Numbered from the stretch's first letter, positions 1 to 7,517 are shown. The stretch is 23,424 nucleotides of DNA from an uncultured Eubacteriales bacterium (GCA_900546255.1 URCB01000028.1:1-23424), one strand, 5' to 3'. The notes: generated by a model from the letters alone, not told the origin. Translations and numbers: made by a program.

Positions 1-272
1 GGGGTCCCGGCCTTCAGGGCGGCCACCCCCGCCTCCACCGCCCCGGGGGTAAACCAGAGGTTTTGGGCGTAGTCAAAGTCCGCCGTGGTGTGGATGGCCC
101 GGAGCACCGCCAGGAAGATGTCCTGGGTCAGGTCCATGGCATCCTCCATGTGGCCGGTCTGGCGGTAAACGAACCGGTAAATCTCGTCGTAGTGGGCCCG
201 GATCAAATGGTCCGCCGCCGTTTGGGACCGGTGCCTCTGCACCTCTCGGATCCATTTCCTCTCCTGATCCAT
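1..272 (-). CDS. Chimeric frame: sigma-70 region 2 fused to precorrin-8X methylmutase (partial)
   Basis: An uninterrupted frame starts at ATG 272, with a good ribosome binding site (AAGGCGGTGA) just upstream, and runs off the left edge after 90 codons. Residues 1-59 read like region 2 of an ECF/sigma-70 family RNA polymerase sigma factor: HYDEIYRFVYRQTG (27-40), then DLTQDIFLAVLRA (47-59). From residue 60 the sequence changes to the core of precorrin-8X methylmutase (CbiC/CobH), a cobalamin-ring enzyme: IHTTADFDY (60-68), then NLWFTPGAVEAG (71-82). His61 matches the catalytic His of that family. A sigma factor should continue with a motif like YDPRKASFRTWLYRIA, and CbiC should have about 40 residues of its own N-terminus; both are missing. 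The junction lies near positions 93-101. I see the two halves clearly. Whether the join is a real fusion, a deletion in the organism or an assembly chimera cannot be decided here. Confidence 0.7.
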   Translation of the reverse strand, partial: MDQERKWIREVQRHRSQTAADHLIRAHYDEIYRFVYRQTGHMEDAMDLTQDIFLAVLRAIHTTADFDYAQNLWFTPGAVEAGVAALKAGT

Positions 273-346
273 CCCGTTCACCGCCTTTCTATTGGTATAT
301 TCGAAGGAACCCCTGCCATCGTTGCATCCATTTTCGCAAAGAATGC

Positions 347-379
347 AAAAAAATGCCGGGGCGGAAAGTTCCGTCCCGG
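347..379 (-). terminator. Rho-independent terminator after the DivIVA-like gene
   Basis: Read on the minus strand, the arms CCGGGACGGA and TCCGCCCCGG pair with one mismatch around a short loop and are followed by seven T (plus-strand A run 347-353). It lies 8 bp past the stop codon of the DivIVA-like gene and upstream of the chimeric frame, so the two minus-strand genes are probably separate transcription units. Confidence 0.8.
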
Positions 380-386
380 TGGTATT

Positions 387-1043
387 CTATCCCTTATGGT
401 TTTTTTCTGTCTCCTCCGTACCGGAGACCAAATGGGAGAGGGCATCCTGCACCCCTTCCATGTGTGCCTGGGCTCGGTGGAACGCCGTGCGTACCTCGTC
501 CAACTCCGTCTCCGCAGAGACGATGGCGTCGTGGAGATCTCGCTGCAATTGTTGGCAGCGGGACTGAATGTCCCATACCCAGCGGGTCCCCTCCGCCCGG
601 ATCTCCGCCGCCTGGGCCCGGGCGGTCTGTAAGGTGACCTGGGCCCGCTCATGGGCGGCCACCTCAATGCCGCCGGCCGTGTCTTTGATTCGCTGCCAGG
701 AAGCCGCCTCTGGTTCGATATCCTGGAGTTTTTCTTCCAGGGATGCTGCGGTTGCCTTCGCCTGGGTCAGGGCAGTGGTGGTCTTCTCCAGTTCTGCCTG
801 GGTGGCTGCCAGCGTGTTTTCCAGGTCTGCCTGGGCTTTTTCCGCTTCTGCCGCCTGGGCCTCTGCCTGGCGCAGCCGCTCCTCCGCCTGCTGTCGGGCT
901 GTGCGCTCCTCGGTCAGCTCCCGTTCCAACCGCTCGCAGTTGGCCTGGTGTTCCCGGGTGAGCTGCTCAATATAGTGCAGCACATCTTGGCGGTGGAAAC
1001 CCCCAAACGCAGCGCTGCGAAACTGGCCTGCCTTCTCCTGCAT
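387..1043 (-). CDS. DivIVA-like coiled-coil protein
   Basis: A 218-residue protein. The start at 1043 is chosen because GAAGGAGGG lies 8 bp upstream; an in-frame ATG at 1103 has no such site. The N-terminus FRSAAFGGFHRQDVLHYIEQL (about 8-28, shown here with its key G-x-x-x-x-D-V-x-x-Y-I pattern) resembles the N-terminal domain of DivIVA/GpsB proteins, which bind curved membrane and recruit cell division or cell wall factors. From about residue 28 to 100 the chain is almost pure coiled coil rich in E, A, Q and R; a second helical block follows at about 110-205. There is no signal peptide or transmembrane segment, so it should be cytoplasmic. It has its own promoter and terminator. Placement in the DivIVA superfamily rests on the N-terminal motif only; the cellular role is inferred, and a generic coiled-coil scaffold is the alternative. 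Confidence 0.7.
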   Translation of the reverse strand: MQEKAGQFRSAAFGGFHRQDVLHYIEQLTREHQANCERLERELTEERTARQQAEERLRQAEAQAAEAEKAQADLENTLAATQAELEKTTTALTQAKATAASLEEKLQDIEPEAASWQRIKDTAGGIEVAAHERAQVTLQTARAQAAEIRAEGTRWVWDIQSRCQQLQRDLHDAIVSAETELDEVRTAFHRAQAHMEGVQDALSHLVSGTEETEKNHKG

Positions 1044-1059
1044 GGCATACCCTCCTTCA

Positions 1060-1083
1060 GGGGGCTGCCCCAGAGGGGCCCCC
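1060..1083 (-). other. GC hairpin immediately upstream of the DivIVA-like gene ribosome binding site
   Basis: On the minus strand GGGGGC pairs with GCCCCC, and inside it CCC pairs with GGG around TCT. The hairpin ends 2-3 nt before the GAAGGAGGG ribosome binding site. No T run follows, so it is not a terminator. It could modulate translation or protect the mRNA 5' region; no known riboswitch or leader family is recognised. Confidence 0.45.
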
Positions 1084-1134
1084 ACCTGATGTCGCTTTGT
1101 CAAATCCTAAAAAATTTTTCTCACTTTGGGTCAC

Positions 1135-1163
1135 ATCTTACCATATTCTGTCTTTCAATACAA
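1135..1163 (-). promoter_or_regulatory. Sigma-A type promoter for the DivIVA-like gene
   Basis: On the minus strand TTGTAT (1158-1163), a 17-bp spacer and TAAGAT (1135-1140), with an extended -10 TG one base upstream. It lies about 90 bp upstream of the start at 1043, giving a leader that contains the GC hairpin. Confidence 0.6.
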
Positions 1164-1202
1164 TCATTTTTTCTCGGAATCTCCCGGGGAACTGACATTT
1201 CA

Positions 1203-1231
1203 TTGACGGAACGGGTTTCAAATGCTATAAT
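1203..1231 (+). promoter_or_regulatory. Sigma-A promoter of the methyltransferase-ecf-truA operon
   Basis: TTGACG (1203-1208), exact 17-bp spacer, TATAAT (1226-1231), plus an extended -10 TG at 1223-1224. Predicted transcription start is about 1238, leaving a leader of about 97 nt before the methyltransferase gene. It is divergent from the minus-strand promoter at 1135-1163. Confidence 0.85.
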
Positions 1232-1248
1232 TTTTTATCGATTCCAAC

Positions 1249-1315
1249 GCTGTGGAACCTTCCCGCAGCAAGGGCTGGGGCCCAGTGCCCCACAATACGA
1301 AAGGCCCATCGGGCC
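1249..1315 (+). other. Structured 5' leader with three hairpins
   Basis: Three consecutive stems lie between the promoter and the start codon: a 7-bp stem 1249-1255/1263-1269 (one G-U), a 6-bp stem 1276-1281/1287-1292, and a 5-bp stem 1303-1307/1311-1315 with loop ATC. The last ends 6 nt before the ribosome binding site AGGGAG. No poly-T tract follows any stem. I do not recognise a riboswitch class; GC-rich sequence forms short stems easily, so this is tentative. Confidence 0.3.
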
Positions 1316-1334
1316 GGCACAAGGGAGAATGGAT

Positions 1335-2204
1335 ATGTGGGCCTCAACCGCTTGGAAAGAATACACGCTGCTGGACTGCGGCCGCGGAGAAAAGTTGGAG
1401 CAATGGGGGCCGTATACCCTGGTTCGTCCGGACCCCCAGGCCATCTGGGACACTCCTCGCCGCCACCCCGGTTGGAAAACCTACCACGCCCGCTATGCCC
1501 GGTCCAACACTGGCGGGGGGCGGTGGGTGAAGAAAGACCTGCCCCAACGGTGGCAGGTGCACTACCGGAACCTTACCTTTAATATTAAGCCGATGAACTT
1601 CAAGCACACGGGCCTCTTCCCGGAGCAGGCGGCCAACTGGGACTTTGCTATGGAGCAAATCCGGACAGCGGGCCGGCCCATCTCCGTGCTGAACCTCTTC
1701 GCCTATACGGGCGCGGCCTCTGTGGCCTGCGCCGCCGCCGGCGCCTCGGTGTGCCATGTGGACGCAGCCAAGGGCATGGTGAGCTGGGCCAGGGAAAACG
1801 CCAAGAGTTCCGGACTGGAAGACGCCCCCATTCGATGGATTGTGGATGACTGCGCCAAATTCGTAGAACGAGAGATCCGGCGGGGCCGGCGGTACGATGC
1901 CGTGATCATGGACCCCCCTTCCTATGGCCGGGGCCCTTCGGGGGAGATTTGGAAGTTGGAGGAAAACCTCTACCCCTTTGTGAAACTGGTGGCCGGGGTG
2001 CTCTCTGACCGTCCCCTGTTTTTCCTCATCAATTCCTACACCACGGGGTTGGCCCCGTCGGTGCTGACCTATCTTTTGGAGACCCTGCTCACCAAGCGTT
2101 ACGGCGGCCACACCGTCAGCGACGAACTGGGGCTGCCGGTGGCGGAGAGCGGGCTCATCCTCCCCTGCGGCGCTGCCGGCCGATGGACGGCGGCTGGGAA
2201 ATAA
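1335..2204 (+). CDS. Class I SAM-dependent methyltransferase (rRNA methyltransferase-like)
   Basis: A 289-residue enzyme of the COG1092/RlmI-like group, expected to methylate a base, probably in rRNA, using S-adenosylmethionine. The SAM-binding motif [13 protein letters not shown] is at about 118-129, an acidic residue follows in HVDAAKG, and the catalytic motif MDPPSYGRG is at about 194-202. Classical RlmI has an N-terminal PUA RNA-binding domain; this shorter protein lacks it, so substrate choice may differ. Start: ATG 1335 has AGGGAG with 7 nt spacing, whereas ATG 1329 abuts the ribosome binding site. The frame stays open far upstream over the antisense DivIVA-like gene, but that extension has no start signal and lies before the promoter. 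It is the first gene of an operon and ends 10 bp before ecfA1. The class is secure; the exact substrate is not. Confidence 0.85.
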   Translation: MWASTAWKEYTLLDCGRGEKLEQWGPYTLVRPDPQAIWDTPRRHPGWKTYHARYARSNTGGGRWVKKDLPQRWQVHYRNLTFNIKPMNFKHTGLFPEQAANWDFAMEQIRTAGRPISVLNLFAYTGAASVACAAAGASVCHVDAAKGMVSWARENAKSSGLEDAPIRWIVDDCAKFVEREIRRGRRYDAVIMDPPSYGRGPSGEIWKLEENLYPFVKLVAGVLSDRPLFFLINSYTTGLAPSVLTYLLETLLTKRYGGHTVSDELGLPVAESGLILPCGAAGRWTAAGK

Positions 2205-2214
2205 GGAGCATCCT

Positions 2215-3057
2215 ATGAGTACCATGATCAAAGCGGAACACCTCACTTTTCGCTATCCCGATGAGCCGGCAGATCACCCGCCGGTGTTGGACGATATTAA
2301 CTTGGAGATTGCAGCCGGATCCTTTGTGGCCATTCTGGGGCACAACGGTTCCGGCAAGTCCACCTTTGCCAAGCACTGCAACGCCTTGCTTACCCCCACC
2401 CAGGGGAAACTTTGGGTCGATGGATTGGACACCTCTGACCCGGACAATCTTTTGGCCATTCGGGGCACGGTGGGCATGGTGTTCCAAAACCCCGACAACC
2501 AAATCGTGGCCAGTGTGGTGGAGGAAGACGTGGCCTTTGGCCCGGAAAACATGGGGATTCCCCCCGAAGAGATCCGAAAACGGGTGGACACTGCCCTCAA
2601 AATGGTCGGGATGTATGAATGGCGTGAGCACGCCCCGCACCTGCTCTCCGGCGGGCAAAAGCAGCGGGTGGCCATTGCCGGCATCATCGCCATGACCCCC
2701 AAGTGCATCGTTTTGGACGAGGCCACCGCCATGCTGGACCCGGTGGGCCGGCGGGAAACGGTGGACACCATCCGCACCCTGAATGAAAAGTTCGGCATTA
2801 CCGTGATCCTCATCACCCATCACATGGATGAGGCGGCCCAGGCCCAGCGCCTCATCGTCATGGCAGACGGCCACATCATCGACGACGGCGCCCCCACAGA
2901 GGTGTTTCAGCATGTGGACACGCTGCGCAATGCCGGCTTGGCCGTGCCGGAGACGGTGGGCCTTCTGTACGAACTGCGCAAGGAGGGGTTAAACGTCCCC
3001 CTAGATGCCATCAGTGACGAGGCCTGTGCTGCGGTGTTGGCCGGCCTGCTTCGGTAA
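2215..3057 (+). CDS. ecfA1: Energy-coupling factor transporter ATPase EcfA1
   Basis: A 280-residue ABC ATPase of the ECF vitamin/metal transporters. With EcfA2 and EcfT it forms the energizing module that binds substrate-specific S-components in the membrane. Visible motifs are Walker [10 protein letters not shown] (42-50), Q-loop region MVFQNPDNQ (near 85-95), signature LSGGQ (144-148), Walker [14 protein letters not shown] with D168/E169, and H-loop His202 in [16 protein letters not shown] in place of the more common DEPTAGLDP is characteristic of the EcfA1 subunit. Length is typical. The ribosome binding site AAGGAG precedes ATG 2215. No S-component gene is in the window, as expected for a group II module whose S-components are scattered and share one AAT complex. 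Confidence 0.96.
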   Translation: MSTMIKAEHLTFRYPDEPADHPPVLDDINLEIAAGSFVAILGHNGSGKSTFAKHCNALLTPTQGKLWVDGLDTSDPDNLLAIRGTVGMVFQNPDNQIVASVVEEDVAFGPENMGIPPEEIRKRVDTALKMVGMYEWREHAPHLLSGGQKQRVAIAGIIAMTPKCIVLDEATAMLDPVGRRETVDTIRTLNEKFGITVILITHHMDEAAQAQRLIVMADGHIIDDGAPTEVFQHVDTLRNAGLAVPETVGLLYELRKEGLNVPLDAISDEACAAVLAGLLR

Positions 3058-3093
3058 CCTCTGTCTGCATCAAAAAGAGAGGCGGAATCCAGT

Positions 3094-3960
3094 TTGGAAC
3101 CCATCATTGAAATCAAAAACCTAACCCATATTTACAGCCCCAACACCCCCTTTGAGCAGCGGGCCCTGGATCAGGTGAACCTGACCATCTACCGCGGGGA
3201 GTATCTGGGGATCATCGGACGCACCGGTTCCGGCAAGTCCACCCTGATTCAGCACCTCAACGGGCTGATCCGCCCCACAGAGGGGGAGGTCCTCTTCCAG
3301 GGGCAGGACATCTGGAGCAGCAAAGAGCTGACCCACAACATCCGCTTTCAAGTGGGGCTGGTGTTCCAGTATCCGGAATACCAGCTGTTTGAGGAGACGG
3401 TGTACAAAGACATCGCCTTCGGCCCCCGGAACATGAAGTTGGATGAGCCAGAGATTGACCGCCGGGTACGCCAAGCGGCTGCCTTTGCCGGCCTGAGCGA
3501 GGAGATCCTGGCCCGCTCCCCCTTCGAGCTCTCCGGCGGGCAAAAGCGGCGGGTGGCCATCGCCGGCGTCATCGCCATGGAACCCAAAGTGTTGATCCTA
3601 GACGAGCCGACCGCCGGGTTGGACCCCGCTGGCGCTGCCAGCATCCTGGCCAACATCGACGCTTACCGCCAGGCCAACCAGGCCACCATCATCATCGTCA
3701 GCCACTCCATGGAGGACGTGGCCCGGCTCACCGACCGTCTGGCCGTGGTGAGCCACGGGACCCTCCCCTATGTGGGCACCCCTCGGGAAGTGTTCTCCCA
3801 TGGGGAGGCGTTGGAGGCAATGGGCCTGGCTGTGCCCACCATGAACCGGGTGTTCTCCCGGCTGAGGGCCATGGGCGCCGAGGTGGACCCTGCAGTGTAT
3901 ACCGTGGAGCAAGCCAAGGCGGCCTTCCTGGCGGCTTTGAAGAAAAAGGAGGGGAAGTAA
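3094..3960 (+). CDS. ecfA2: Energy-coupling factor transporter ATPase EcfA2
   Basis: The second ABC ATPase of the ECF module, 288 residues. Walker A GRTGSGKST is at 42-50, signature LSGGQ at 146-150, Walker B LILDEPTAGLDP with D170/E171, and H-loop His204 in IVSHSMED. These place it as EcfA2, partner of EcfA1 in the asymmetric heterodimer. The start is TTG at 3094: AGAGGCGG lies 8 nt upstream, the encoded N-terminus EPIIEIKNL matches the family, and no ATG fits. Stop TAA is followed directly by the GTG of ecfT, so the two are almost certainly translated in a coupled way. The C-terminus after about residue 225 is the usual EcfA helical extension. Confidence 0.96.
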   Translation: MEPIIEIKNLTHIYSPNTPFEQRALDQVNLTIYRGEYLGIIGRTGSGKSTLIQHLNGLIRPTEGEVLFQGQDIWSSKELTHNIRFQVGLVFQYPEYQLFEETVYKDIAFGPRNMKLDEPEIDRRVRQAAAFAGLSEEILARSPFELSGGQKRRVAIAGVIAMEPKVLILDEPTAGLDPAGAASILANIDAYRQANQATIIIVSHSMEDVARLTDRLAVVSHGTLPYVGTPREVFSHGEALEAMGLAVPTMNRVFSRLRAMGAEVDPAVYTVEQAKAAFLAALKKKEGK

Positions 3961-4770
3961 GTGGCGCTGAAAGACATTACCCTGGGCCAGTATTTCCCCG
4001 GCCACTCTCTCATTCACCGGTTTGATCCCCGGGGGAAGATTATCTTTACCGTAATCTACATTGTGGCCATTTTCCTGTGCAACTCTCTGCTCTCCTACGG
4101 CGTAGCCCTGGCGGTGCTGCTGATCCTCATTGCCATCTCTAAGGTGCCCTTCCAATCCTTCCGAAAGGGTATGAAGCCGGTGATCTTCCTGGTGATTTTC
4201 ACCGCCCTTTTAAACCTGTTCTATACTTCGGATGGTACCGTGCTGTGGAGCTACGGCATCCTCACCATCACGGTGGAGGGCATCTGGCGGGCCGGCTTCA
4301 TGGTGGCGCGGATCCTCATGCTCATCGCCTGCACCCTCCTGCTGACCTATACCACCTCCCCCATCACCCTCACCGATGGGCTGGAGCGGCTGCTGCGCCC
4401 CCTGAAAAAAGTGGGGTTCCCCGTCCACGAACTGTCCATGATTATGAGCATCGCGCTGCGGTTTATCCCCACCCTGATCCAGGAGACGGATAAGATTATC
4501 TCCGCCCAAAAGGCCCGGGGCGCTGACTTTGACACCGGCGGCCTGGTGCAAAAGGCCAAGGCGCTGATCCCCATTCTCATCCCCTTGTTCATCTCCTCCT
4601 TCCGCCGGGCGGAGGAGTTGGCCGTGGCCATGGAGTGCCGCTGCTACCACGGGGACGATGGCCGCACCAGCCTGCGGCAGCTTGTGATGCACGGCCGGGA
4701 CTGGGGTCTGGTGGTGTTTAGCCTTGCTCTGTGCGCAGGCATCGTTGCCCTGCGCGTTTTGGGCTTATAA
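3961..4770 (+). CDS. ecfT: Energy-coupling factor transporter transmembrane protein EcfT
   Basis: A 269-residue membrane protein linking the two EcfA ATPases to the S-component. Hydrophobic segments cover about 25-60, 68-85, 100-125 and 245-267. Two coupling helices carry the short motifs that dock into the ATPases: the first reads AQKARGAD (A185-R186-G187), canonical. The second, at AMECRCYHG (C226-R227-C228), keeps the central Arg but differs from the A-R-G or A-R-C usually seen there. The start is GTG 3961, immediately after the ecfA2 stop; the ribosome binding site AAGGAGGGG lies inside the end of ecfA2. Family and partners are certain from sequence and synteny. Confidence 0.95.
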   Translation: MALKDITLGQYFPGHSLIHRFDPRGKIIFTVIYIVAIFLCNSLLSYGVALAVLLILIAISKVPFQSFRKGMKPVIFLVIFTALLNLFYTSDGTVLWSYGILTITVEGIWRAGFMVARILMLIACTLLLTYTTSPITLTDGLERLLRPLKKVGFPVHELSMIMSIALRFIPTLIQETDKIISAQKARGADFDTGGLVQKAKALIPILIPLFISSFRRAEELAVAMECRCYHGDDGRTSLRQLVMHGRDWGLVVFSLALCAGIVALRVLGL

Positions 4771-4795
4771 CCTCATTCTGATTTGGGAGGTCTTC

Positions 4796-5548
4796 ATGCG
4801 CAACATCGCTTTGACCCTGATGTATGACGGCACCGCTTACCACGGATGGCAGGTGCAAAAGCGGGATGTCACCGTGGCAGAAACCCTGGAAAAGGCCCTC
4901 TCCCAGGTGATGGGCCATTCGATCAAGTGCACAGGCGCCGGGCGTACGGATGCCGGCGTCCACGCTGAGGTGTATGTGGCCAACTTCCGCACCACCTCCA
5001 CCATCCCCTGTGACCGGATTCCCCTGGCGGTGAACTCCCGCCTGCCGGGAGACATTGTGGTCACCAAGGCCACGGAAGTGCCCGATGACTTCAACGCCAT
5101 TGGCAGCTGCCTACGGAAGGAGTATACCTATCGCATCTACAACTCCCGGATCCGCAATGCTTTTCTGGTCAACCGGGTGTGGTTCTATCCCAAAAAGCTG
5201 GACGAAGCTGTAATGCACCAGGCGGCCCAGTACTTTGTGGGAACCCATGACTTTGCCTGCGTCCGTTCCGTGGGGACCGAGACCAAGACCACCGTCCGCA
5301 CGGTACATTATTTTGAGATCACCCGGGAGGGAAACCTCATCTCCTGCCGGGTTTGTGCAGACGGATTTCTCTACAACATGGTGCGGGCCATGGTGGGGAC
5401 CTGCGTTTACGCCTCCGAGGGAAAGCTCTCCCCCCACGACATCCCTGCCCTGCTGGAAGGGCGAAACCGCACCGATGCCGGCCCCACTGCCCCCCCTCAG
5501 GGGCTGTACATGACCAACCTCTGGTATCCCATAGACGGGCTTCCCTAA
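4796..5548 (+). CDS. truA: tRNA pseudouridine(38-40) synthase TruA
   Basis: A 250-residue enzyme that isomerises uridines 38-40 in the tRNA anticodon stem-loop to pseudouridine. The catalytic Asp52 sits in GAGRTDAGVHA, the TruA hallmark. Other family motifs are LTLMYDGTAYHGWQ near the N-terminus, RKEYTYRIYN in the middle and DGFLYNMVR near residue 190. ATG 4796 is chosen because TTTGGGAGG ends 5 nt upstream; the frame stays open into ecfT, but that extension is not family-like. It sits 25 bp after ecfT. The order ecfA1-ecfA2-ecfT-truA is a widespread Firmicutes arrangement, which supports the call. Confidence 0.97.
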   Translation: MRNIALTLMYDGTAYHGWQVQKRDVTVAETLEKALSQVMGHSIKCTGAGRTDAGVHAEVYVANFRTTSTIPCDRIPLAVNSRLPGDIVVTKATEVPDDFNAIGSCLRKEYTYRIYNSRIRNAFLVNRVWFYPKKLDEAVMHQAAQYFVGTHDFACVRSVGTETKTTVRTVHYFEITREGNLISCRVCADGFLYNMVRAMVGTCVYASEGKLSPHDIPALLEGRNRTDAGPTAPPQGLYMTNLWYPIDGLP

Positions 5549-5593
5549 TGACCCCGGAAAAACGTCCCCTTTGCCGCACTTTGGAGGTTCTCT

Positions 5594-6775
5594 ATGAATA
5601 AACTGCAAGATTGGAAAACAAACCTCACCCGGAAGCAACGGGTGATTCTTCTCATTGTGGTGGCTGTGGTGGTGTTGGCTCTGCTGACCGCCACCGTGTT
5701 CCGTGACAACGTCGTCAGTTTTTTTCGCTGGGCAACCTACTCTCAGCAGAACGACAGTTTTTCCCACAACGCCCAATCCAACAGCCTTTTTATGGGGCTG
5801 GAAGATAACCTGTTGATTTGCACCCAGTCCCAGATCCAGCTGGTCTCCCCCACAGGAACCTCTCGTGTGCAGGAGTCGGTGGAGATGACCACCCCTGCCC
5901 TGAACGCCTCCGGAGAATACGCCGTGGTCTATGACGTGGGCGGGCAAGAGCTCCGGGTCATCGGCGGGGAAGCTCTGCTGCATTCCCTGACGTTGTCTGA
6001 GGAAGAGTCCATCCTCTGTGCCACCATCAACGAAGACGGCTGGGTCGCGGTGACCAGCAAGGTCAGCGGTTACAAAGGCGTGGTGACGGTCTATAACCAG
6101 AACTTTGAAACTGTAATGACCATTCGCCTGTCCAGCCGGTACATTTCGGATGCCATTGTCACCCCGGACTGTCAAGGGGTTTACCTCATCTCTCCGGGAC
6201 AGGCAGAGGGCTCCTTTGAAAACACTTTACTCTACTACACCTTCTCATCCAACGAGACACCTACCCGCACCCTTTCCCTGGGTTCCAACGTGGTGCTCTC
6301 CACCCACAGTGCCAGCCGGTGCTGGATCCTTGGAGATGAGAGCCTGCTGATCTTGGATTCCAGCGGGGTGATTACCGCCAGCTATGACTATGAGGGACAG
6401 TACCTCAAAATGGCTTCCCTCCAAGGGGATGGGTTTGCCACGCTGCTGCTCTCCCGCTCCTCCTCCGGCAGCGGGGGCAATTTGGTGACAGTGGCCGCTG
6501 ACGGTACGCCCTATGGTTCCCTTACCCTGGATGGGCAGCCCATGGCTCTGGCTGCCCAAGGGCATGACGTCGCCCTGCTGACCACCAGCGAGGTGATCAC
6601 TGCGGACCGAAGGCTGGACGGCTACCGCACCACCCCCAACCAGCAGGGCATCCGTAACGTGGCTGTCTACTCTGACGGCAGTGTGGCCCTCATCAACAGC
6701 GCGGCAGTGAGCCTCTACTTCCCCTTTACCGGCACTCGCGTGGAGGCAGATGCCGCCAATCAGGAGAACGGATGA
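5594..6775 (+). CDS. DUF5711 family protein: N-terminal membrane anchor plus beta-propeller-like domain
   Basis: A 393-residue protein. A basic N-terminus is followed by one transmembrane helix at about 17-36 (ILLIVVAVVVLALLTATV), so the remainder is probably outside the membrane. The rest consists of repeated beta-rich blocks with patterns such as GEYAVVYDVGGQELRV, WVAVTSKVSGYKGVVTVY and SLLILDSSGVITASYDYEG, spaced about 40-50 residues apart as in WD/YVTN-type propellers. It resembles the DUF5711 family of Clostridia, whose function is unknown. The start at 5594 has GGAGG 7 nt upstream. The stop overlaps the start of the CvpA gene by 4 bp, and the two probably work or are made together. Fold and topology are read from sequence; no biochemical role is claimed. 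Confidence 0.8.
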   Translation: MNKLQDWKTNLTRKQRVILLIVVAVVVLALLTATVFRDNVVSFFRWATYSQQNDSFSHNAQSNSLFMGLEDNLLICTQSQIQLVSPTGTSRVQESVEMTTPALNASGEYAVVYDVGGQELRVIGGEALLHSLTLSEEESILCATINEDGWVAVTSKVSGYKGVVTVYNQNFETVMTIRLSSRYISDAIVTPDCQGVYLISPGQAEGSFENTLLYYTFSSNETPTRTLSLGSNVVLSTHSASRCWILGDESLLILDSSGVITASYDYEGQYLKMASLQGDGFATLLLSRSSSGSGGNLVTVAADGTPYGSLTLDGQPMALAAQGHDVALLTTSEVITADRRLDGYRTTPNQQGIRNVAVYSDGSVALINSAAVSLYFPFTGTRVEADAANQENG

Positions 6776-7428
6776 TGGTAACCACAGTCTCTCTCCTGTT
6801 GGATTTGGTCCTGCTGGGTCTCCTGGTCTACTTTTTCGTTATGGGGGTTCGCCGCGGGTTGATTCTCAGCCTGTGCTCCCTGCTGGCAGTTCTCTTGGCC
6901 CTGTTGGGTGGATGGTATTTGGCCACCCACTGGTCCCAACCCCTGGAGGACCGATTGGAACCGGTCATTCTGGAATCCCTCCTAAACAAGGAAGAAAACG
7001 GTCAAACGGATCCTTCCGCCACCCAGGAAAACGGGATTACCTTGCCAGAAGGCTTTTCACAATCCCTGCAAGAACAGGTCAATCAAAGCGCAGAGGCCTG
7101 GAGAACCGCCACTCTCAACGAGGCTGCCAACCTTATCGCCGGGCTGCTGGCTAAGGCCATCCTCTTTTTGATTGGGTTTTTCGGGGTGCTGCTGGTGTGG
7201 AACCTCCTCTGCCATGGATTAAACTTGGTGGCCAAGCTCCCCGGCCTGCATTTCCTCAACAAACTACTGGGCGGCGTGTTCGGCCTGGTCAAAGGCATTT
7301 TGGTGCTGATCATCGTCCGCTGGGTTCTCTGCGACTTGCTGGGGTGGATCCCCACCGATGTGGCGGAAGGCAGCATCCTCCTCTCCCTGCTGTCCTCCAT
7401 CGACCTGTTTTCCTGGCTGGCAGGATAA
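6772..7428 (+). CDS. CvpA family membrane protein
   Basis: A 218-residue protein with hydrophobic segments at about 5-22, 29-48, 125-145 and 160-190, and a hydrophilic loop at about 60-115 rich in Q, E, N and T. Family features are LDLVLLGLLVYFFVMGVRRG at the N-terminus and LNKLLGGVFGLVKGILV in the third segment, typical of CvpA/YshB-type proteins (colicin V production protein family), whose role in Firmicutes is uncertain. Two adjacent start codons, ATG 6772 and ATG 6775, lie 5 and 8 nt after AGGAG; 6772 gives the classical ATGA overlap with the previous stop. It is the last gene of the operon before a 89-bp gap. Confidence 0.85.
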   Translation: MMVTTVSLLLDLVLLGLLVYFFVMGVRRGLILSLCSLLAVLLALLGGWYLATHWSQPLEDRLEPVILESLLNKEENGQTDPSATQENGITLPEGFSQSLQEQVNQSAEAWRTATLNEAANLIAGLLAKAILFLIGFFGVLLVWNLLCHGLNLVAKLPGLHFLNKLLGGVFGLVKGILVLIIVRWVLCDLLGWIPTDVAEGSILLSLLSSIDLFSWLAG

Positions 7429-7463
7429 TCCCCAGGGCCATTCACACCTAATTCATAATCCTG

Positions 7464-7472
7464 TGCTAAGAT
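7464..7472 (+). promoter_or_regulatory. Possible extended -10 promoter for the ClpE-like gene
   Basis: TGC-TAAGAT forms an extended -10 element 45 bp before the start codon. There is no convincing -35 at 16-18 bp spacing. I looked for CtsR heptads (GGTCAAA tandem) and the CIRCE inverted repeat nearby and saw neither. Confidence 0.35.
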
Positions 7473-7517
7473 AGCATATTAGTAAACCATACACCCCATG
7501 GAGGAGTGAACGCACCT

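Noticed and set aside
63..632. Plus-strand ORF of 189 codons at the left edge
   Set aside because: It is the complement of the minus-strand sigma/CbiC frame and the DivIVA-like gene, without family motifs or a ribosome binding site.
651..1334. Long N-terminal extension of the methyltransferase frame
   Set aside because: It lies antisense to the DivIVA-like gene, is upstream of the operon promoter at 1203-1231 for most of its length, and is not methyltransferase-like. The true start is near 1335.
1..4770. A functional cobalamin/cobalt link between the CbiC fragment and the EcfA1A2T genes
   Set aside because: The ECF genes sit in a separate divergent operon with truA and look like a general group II module; no CbiM/CbiN or other cob gene is present, so closeness is probably incidental.
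5111..6175. Minus-strand ORF of 354 codons over truA and the DUF5711 gene
   Set aside because: Low-complexity His/Gly/Gln-rich translation that crosses two well-supported genes; a by-product of their GC-rich codon use.
7429..7517. CtsR or CIRCE heat-shock operator before the ClpE-like gene
   Set aside because: No tandem GGTCAAA heptads and no CIRCE inverted repeat could be found.
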